This document shows, piece by piece, positions 21,736-23,653 of a DNA stretch of 23,653 nucleotides (positions are counted from its first letter, which is position 1; every line of letters starts with the position of its first letter). Under the pieces are notes generated by a model that made no database searches, was not told where the DNA came from, and was given only the letters and a program-made list of their open reading frames with translations. The position numbers were made by a program, and so were the translations under genes. Source of the stretch: C00003060 sp964502635 (GTDB taxonomy: Bacteria > Desulfobacterota > Desulfobacteria > Desulfobacterales > C00003060); the NCBI GenBank assembly GCA_964502635.1, contig CAZCXI010000047.1:1-23653 (forward strand), in the 5' to 3' direction.

Positions 21736-23607
21736 ATGATCACCGTGGGGAATCTGACAAAGAGCTTCGGCAGCCAGTTACTCTTTGAAGGGGTCAGTTT
21801 CAACATTAATCCCCGGGAGCGGGTCGGACTGGTTGGGCGAAACGGTCACGGAAAGACCACGCTTTTTCGGCTGATCGTCGGTGCCGAGTCTCCTGATGCA
21901 GGCGCCATTAGCCGTCCCAAAGGCTACCGTGTGGGTTACGTTCTCCAGCATCTTCAGTTTACCGAGGATACGGCGCTCAAAGAAGGCATGACTGAGCTGC
22001 CGGAAGAAGAGCGGGACCACCACTGGAAGGTCGAGAAGATCCTGGCAGGACTCGGGTTTTCCAGTGAGGACATGCAGCGGCATCCCAGAGCATTCTCAGG
22101 CGGATATCAGGTGCGCCTGAATCTCGCCAAGGTCCTGGCGTCCGAACCCGACTTGCTCCTTCTGGATGAGCCTACCAATTACCTCGACATAACCTCTATC
22201 CGCTGGGTTGAGCGCTTTTTGATCAACTGGCCCCATGAGCTGATGCTCATCACCCACGACAGGGGCTTCATGGACAAGATCGTCACGCACACCATCGGGA
22301 TTCACCGCAAGCAGGTGCGTAAGATCGCCGGAAACACCGAGAAACTCTACGACCAGATCGCCCAGGAGGAGGAAATCTACGAAAAAACCCGTATGAACGA
22401 TGAGCGCCGCCGGAAAGAGATTGAGACGTTCATCAGCCGATTCCGGGCCAAGGCGAGGCTTGCGAATCTGGTACAGTCTAGGATCAAGACCCTGGAGAAG
22501 CAGAAAAAGAAGGAAAAGCTCCAGCGGATCAAGGCCATGGACTTCTCATTTCGAGACCAGCCGTTTCGTGGAAAGTATGTCTTGAGCGCTCAGAATCTCT
22601 CCTTTTCATACGATCCTAATGTCTCCCTTATCAGGGACTTGAGTATCACCATCGGCGCCCGCGAGCGGGTCTGCGTGATCGGCAGAAACGGCAAAGGCAA
22701 GACAACGCTTCTCAAGCTTCTTGCAGGCCTTCTCCCACCTCAAAACGGCGAAACCGCCTGCCATCCCGGTGTAACCAAAGGGTGCTTTGAGCAGACCAAC
22801 GTCAAGAGCCTGGTCGACACGAGAACCGTAGAGGAGGAAATCCTCTATTCCCACCCGGATGTCGACCGGCAGCTGGCAAGAAATATCTGCGGGGCCATGA
22901 TGTTTGAAGGCGATGACGCCTTGAAGAGAATCGGCGTGCTTTCAGGCGGAGAGAAGAGCAGGGTGATGCTGGGCAAACTTCTCGTAACACCCGTTAATCT
23001 TCTCCTTCTCGATGAACCCACAAACCATCTGGACATGTATGCTTGCGATGCGTTGCTTGCCGCGATCGACAGCTTCAAAGGCGCGGTGGTGATGGTCACC
23101 CACAACGAGATGCTGCTGCATGCCCTCGCCGACCGGCTGATCGTGTTTCAAAACGACCGTGTATCCGTATTCGATGGAAGCTACCAGCGGTTTATCGAAA
23201 AAGGGGGATGGGGAGATGAGGTGGTGCTTGCCAAATCTGCGCGGGAAGATACGGGCGAGGAGCCATCCTGTGTCAAGGTGACCAAGAAAGAAAAACGACG
23301 GAGACGCTCCGCGATTATTACTGAACGAGGCAAGATCCAGAAACCGCTGGAGGGGCGTATTGTCCAGGTGGAAAACGAGATCGAAACCCACGAAAAGGCG
23401 CTCAATGAACTCAACGACGCCATGCAGGAGGCCTCGCAAGCACAAGACGGCAAGAGCATCGCGCAAATCTCCCAATCCATTCACCACTGCCGCTCAGCCA
23501 TTGACAGGCTCTTCAATGAACTGGAAGCGCTCACCACCACCCTCAATGAGCAGTCCGGCGTTTTTCAAGAGAGGCTCGATCAACTGGACCGCCTCGGAGA
23601 CTTTTGA
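21736..23607 (+). CDS. ABC-F family ATPase (ribosome-associated, Uup/YheS-like)
   Basis: ABC-F proteins have two ATPase cassettes and no membrane part; characterised members act on ribosomes at the E-site. From ATG 21736 the product is 623 residues. Cassette 1 has Walker A GRNGHGKTT (34-42), signature FSGGYQVRL (120-128) and Walker B LLLLDEPTNYLD (140-151). A charged helical linker (about 200-270) follows. Cassette 2 has GRNGKGKTT (316-324), LSGGEKSR (402-409) and LLLLDEPTNHLD (422-433). The C-terminal extension (from about 515) is lysine/arginine-rich, then a long predicted coiled coil, as in Uup and YheS types. Both catalytic glutamates are present. A GGAAG eight bases before 21736 supports this start over GTG at 21721. 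The exact subfamily is not resolved. Confidence 0.93.
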   Translation: MITVGNLTKSFGSQLLFEGVSFNINPRERVGLVGRNGHGKTTLFRLIVGAESPDAGAISRPKGYRVGYVLQHLQFTEDTALKEGMTELPEEERDHHWKVEKILAGLGFSSEDMQRHPRAFSGGYQVRLNLAKVLASEPDLLLLDEPTNYLDITSIRWVERFLINWPHELMLITHDRGFMDKIVTHTIGIHRKQVRKIAGNTEKLYDQIAQEEEIYEKTRMNDERRRKEIETFISRFRAKARLANLVQSRIKTLEKQKKKEKLQRIKAMDFSFRDQPFRGKYVLSAQNLSFSYDPNVSLIRDLSITIGARERVCVIGRNGKGKTTLLKLLAGLLPPQNGETACHPGVTKGCFEQTNVKSLVDTRTVEEEILYSHPDVDRQLARNICGAMMFEGDDALKRIGVLSGGEKSRVMLGKLLVTPVNLLLLDEPTNHLDMYACDALLAAIDSFKGAVVMVTHNEMLLHALADRLIVFQNDRVSVFDGSYQRFIEKGGWGDEVVLAKSAREDTGEEPSCVKVTKKEKRRRRSAIITERGKIQKPLEGRIVQVENEIETHEKALNELNDAMQEASQAQDGKSIAQISQSIHHCRSAIDRLFNELEALTTTLNEQSGVFQERLDQLDRLGDF

Positions 23608-23653
23608 CAAGGCCCAACACCCGAGAACGCCTAATCAGGAGCATTAAGAGCAC

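Overview
The window is a nearly complete division and cell wall (dcw) cluster from a Gram-negative bacterium, followed by three genes outside cell-wall synthesis. All convincing genes are on the + strand. Gene content and order (mraZ, rsmH, ftsL, ftsI, murE, murF, mraY, murD, ftsW, murG, murC, murB, ftsQ, ftsA, ftsZ), a meso-diaminopimelate-type MurE, FtsL and FtsQ with single membrane anchors, murB in place of ddlB, and a radical SAM gene after ftsZ suggest a deltaproteobacterial or Desulfobacterota-like organism. This placement is inference from gene order and protein character; no database search was possible. A run of exactly 100 N at 21584-21683 shows the sequence is a draft scaffold.

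Layout: bases 1-72 are the last codons of a response-regulator receiver domain. A gene-poor stretch (73-795) carries a hairpin, an inverted repeat and a perfect 23-bp tandem duplication. mltG (796-1821) stands alone in front of the cluster. Upstream of mraZ is a clear promoter and operator region with three 10-bp-spaced GTGG repeats, the kind of box MraZ itself binds. From mraZ to ftsZ (2112-19197) the genes are tightly packed, mostly with start/stop overlaps, and probably form one long operon. They encode the transcriptional regulator, the cytoplasmic path from UDP-MurNAc to lipid II (MurB, C, D, E, F, MraY, MurG), the septal polymerase pair (FtsW and FtsI) with its divisome partners (FtsL, FtsQ), and the Z-ring proteins (FtsA, FtsZ). 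No D-Ala-D-Ala ligase gene lies in the cluster.

The packing is broken noticeably on both sides of murD. Between mraY and murD lies about 200 bp of REP-like hairpins. Between murD and ftsW lies a 189-bp MITE-like palindromic element with terminal inverted repeats, flanked by a 7-bp direct repeat. That repeat contains the ATG start codon of ftsW, so the insertion appears to have split a formerly coupled murD-ftsW junction while regenerating an intact start codon. This is the most interesting non-coding observation in the window.

After ftsZ come a B12-binding-type radical SAM protein of unknown function with an extra C-terminal cysteine cluster (19333-21048), a small conserved-looking protein of unknown function (21158-21538), the assembly gap, and an ABC-F ATPase (21736-23607). 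Because of the gap, the ABC-F gene may not be a true neighbour. I found no CRISPR array, tRNA, rRNA, phage or defence system. Apart from the repeat insertions and the duplicated FtsZ tail motif, the window is an ordinary conserved housekeeping region.
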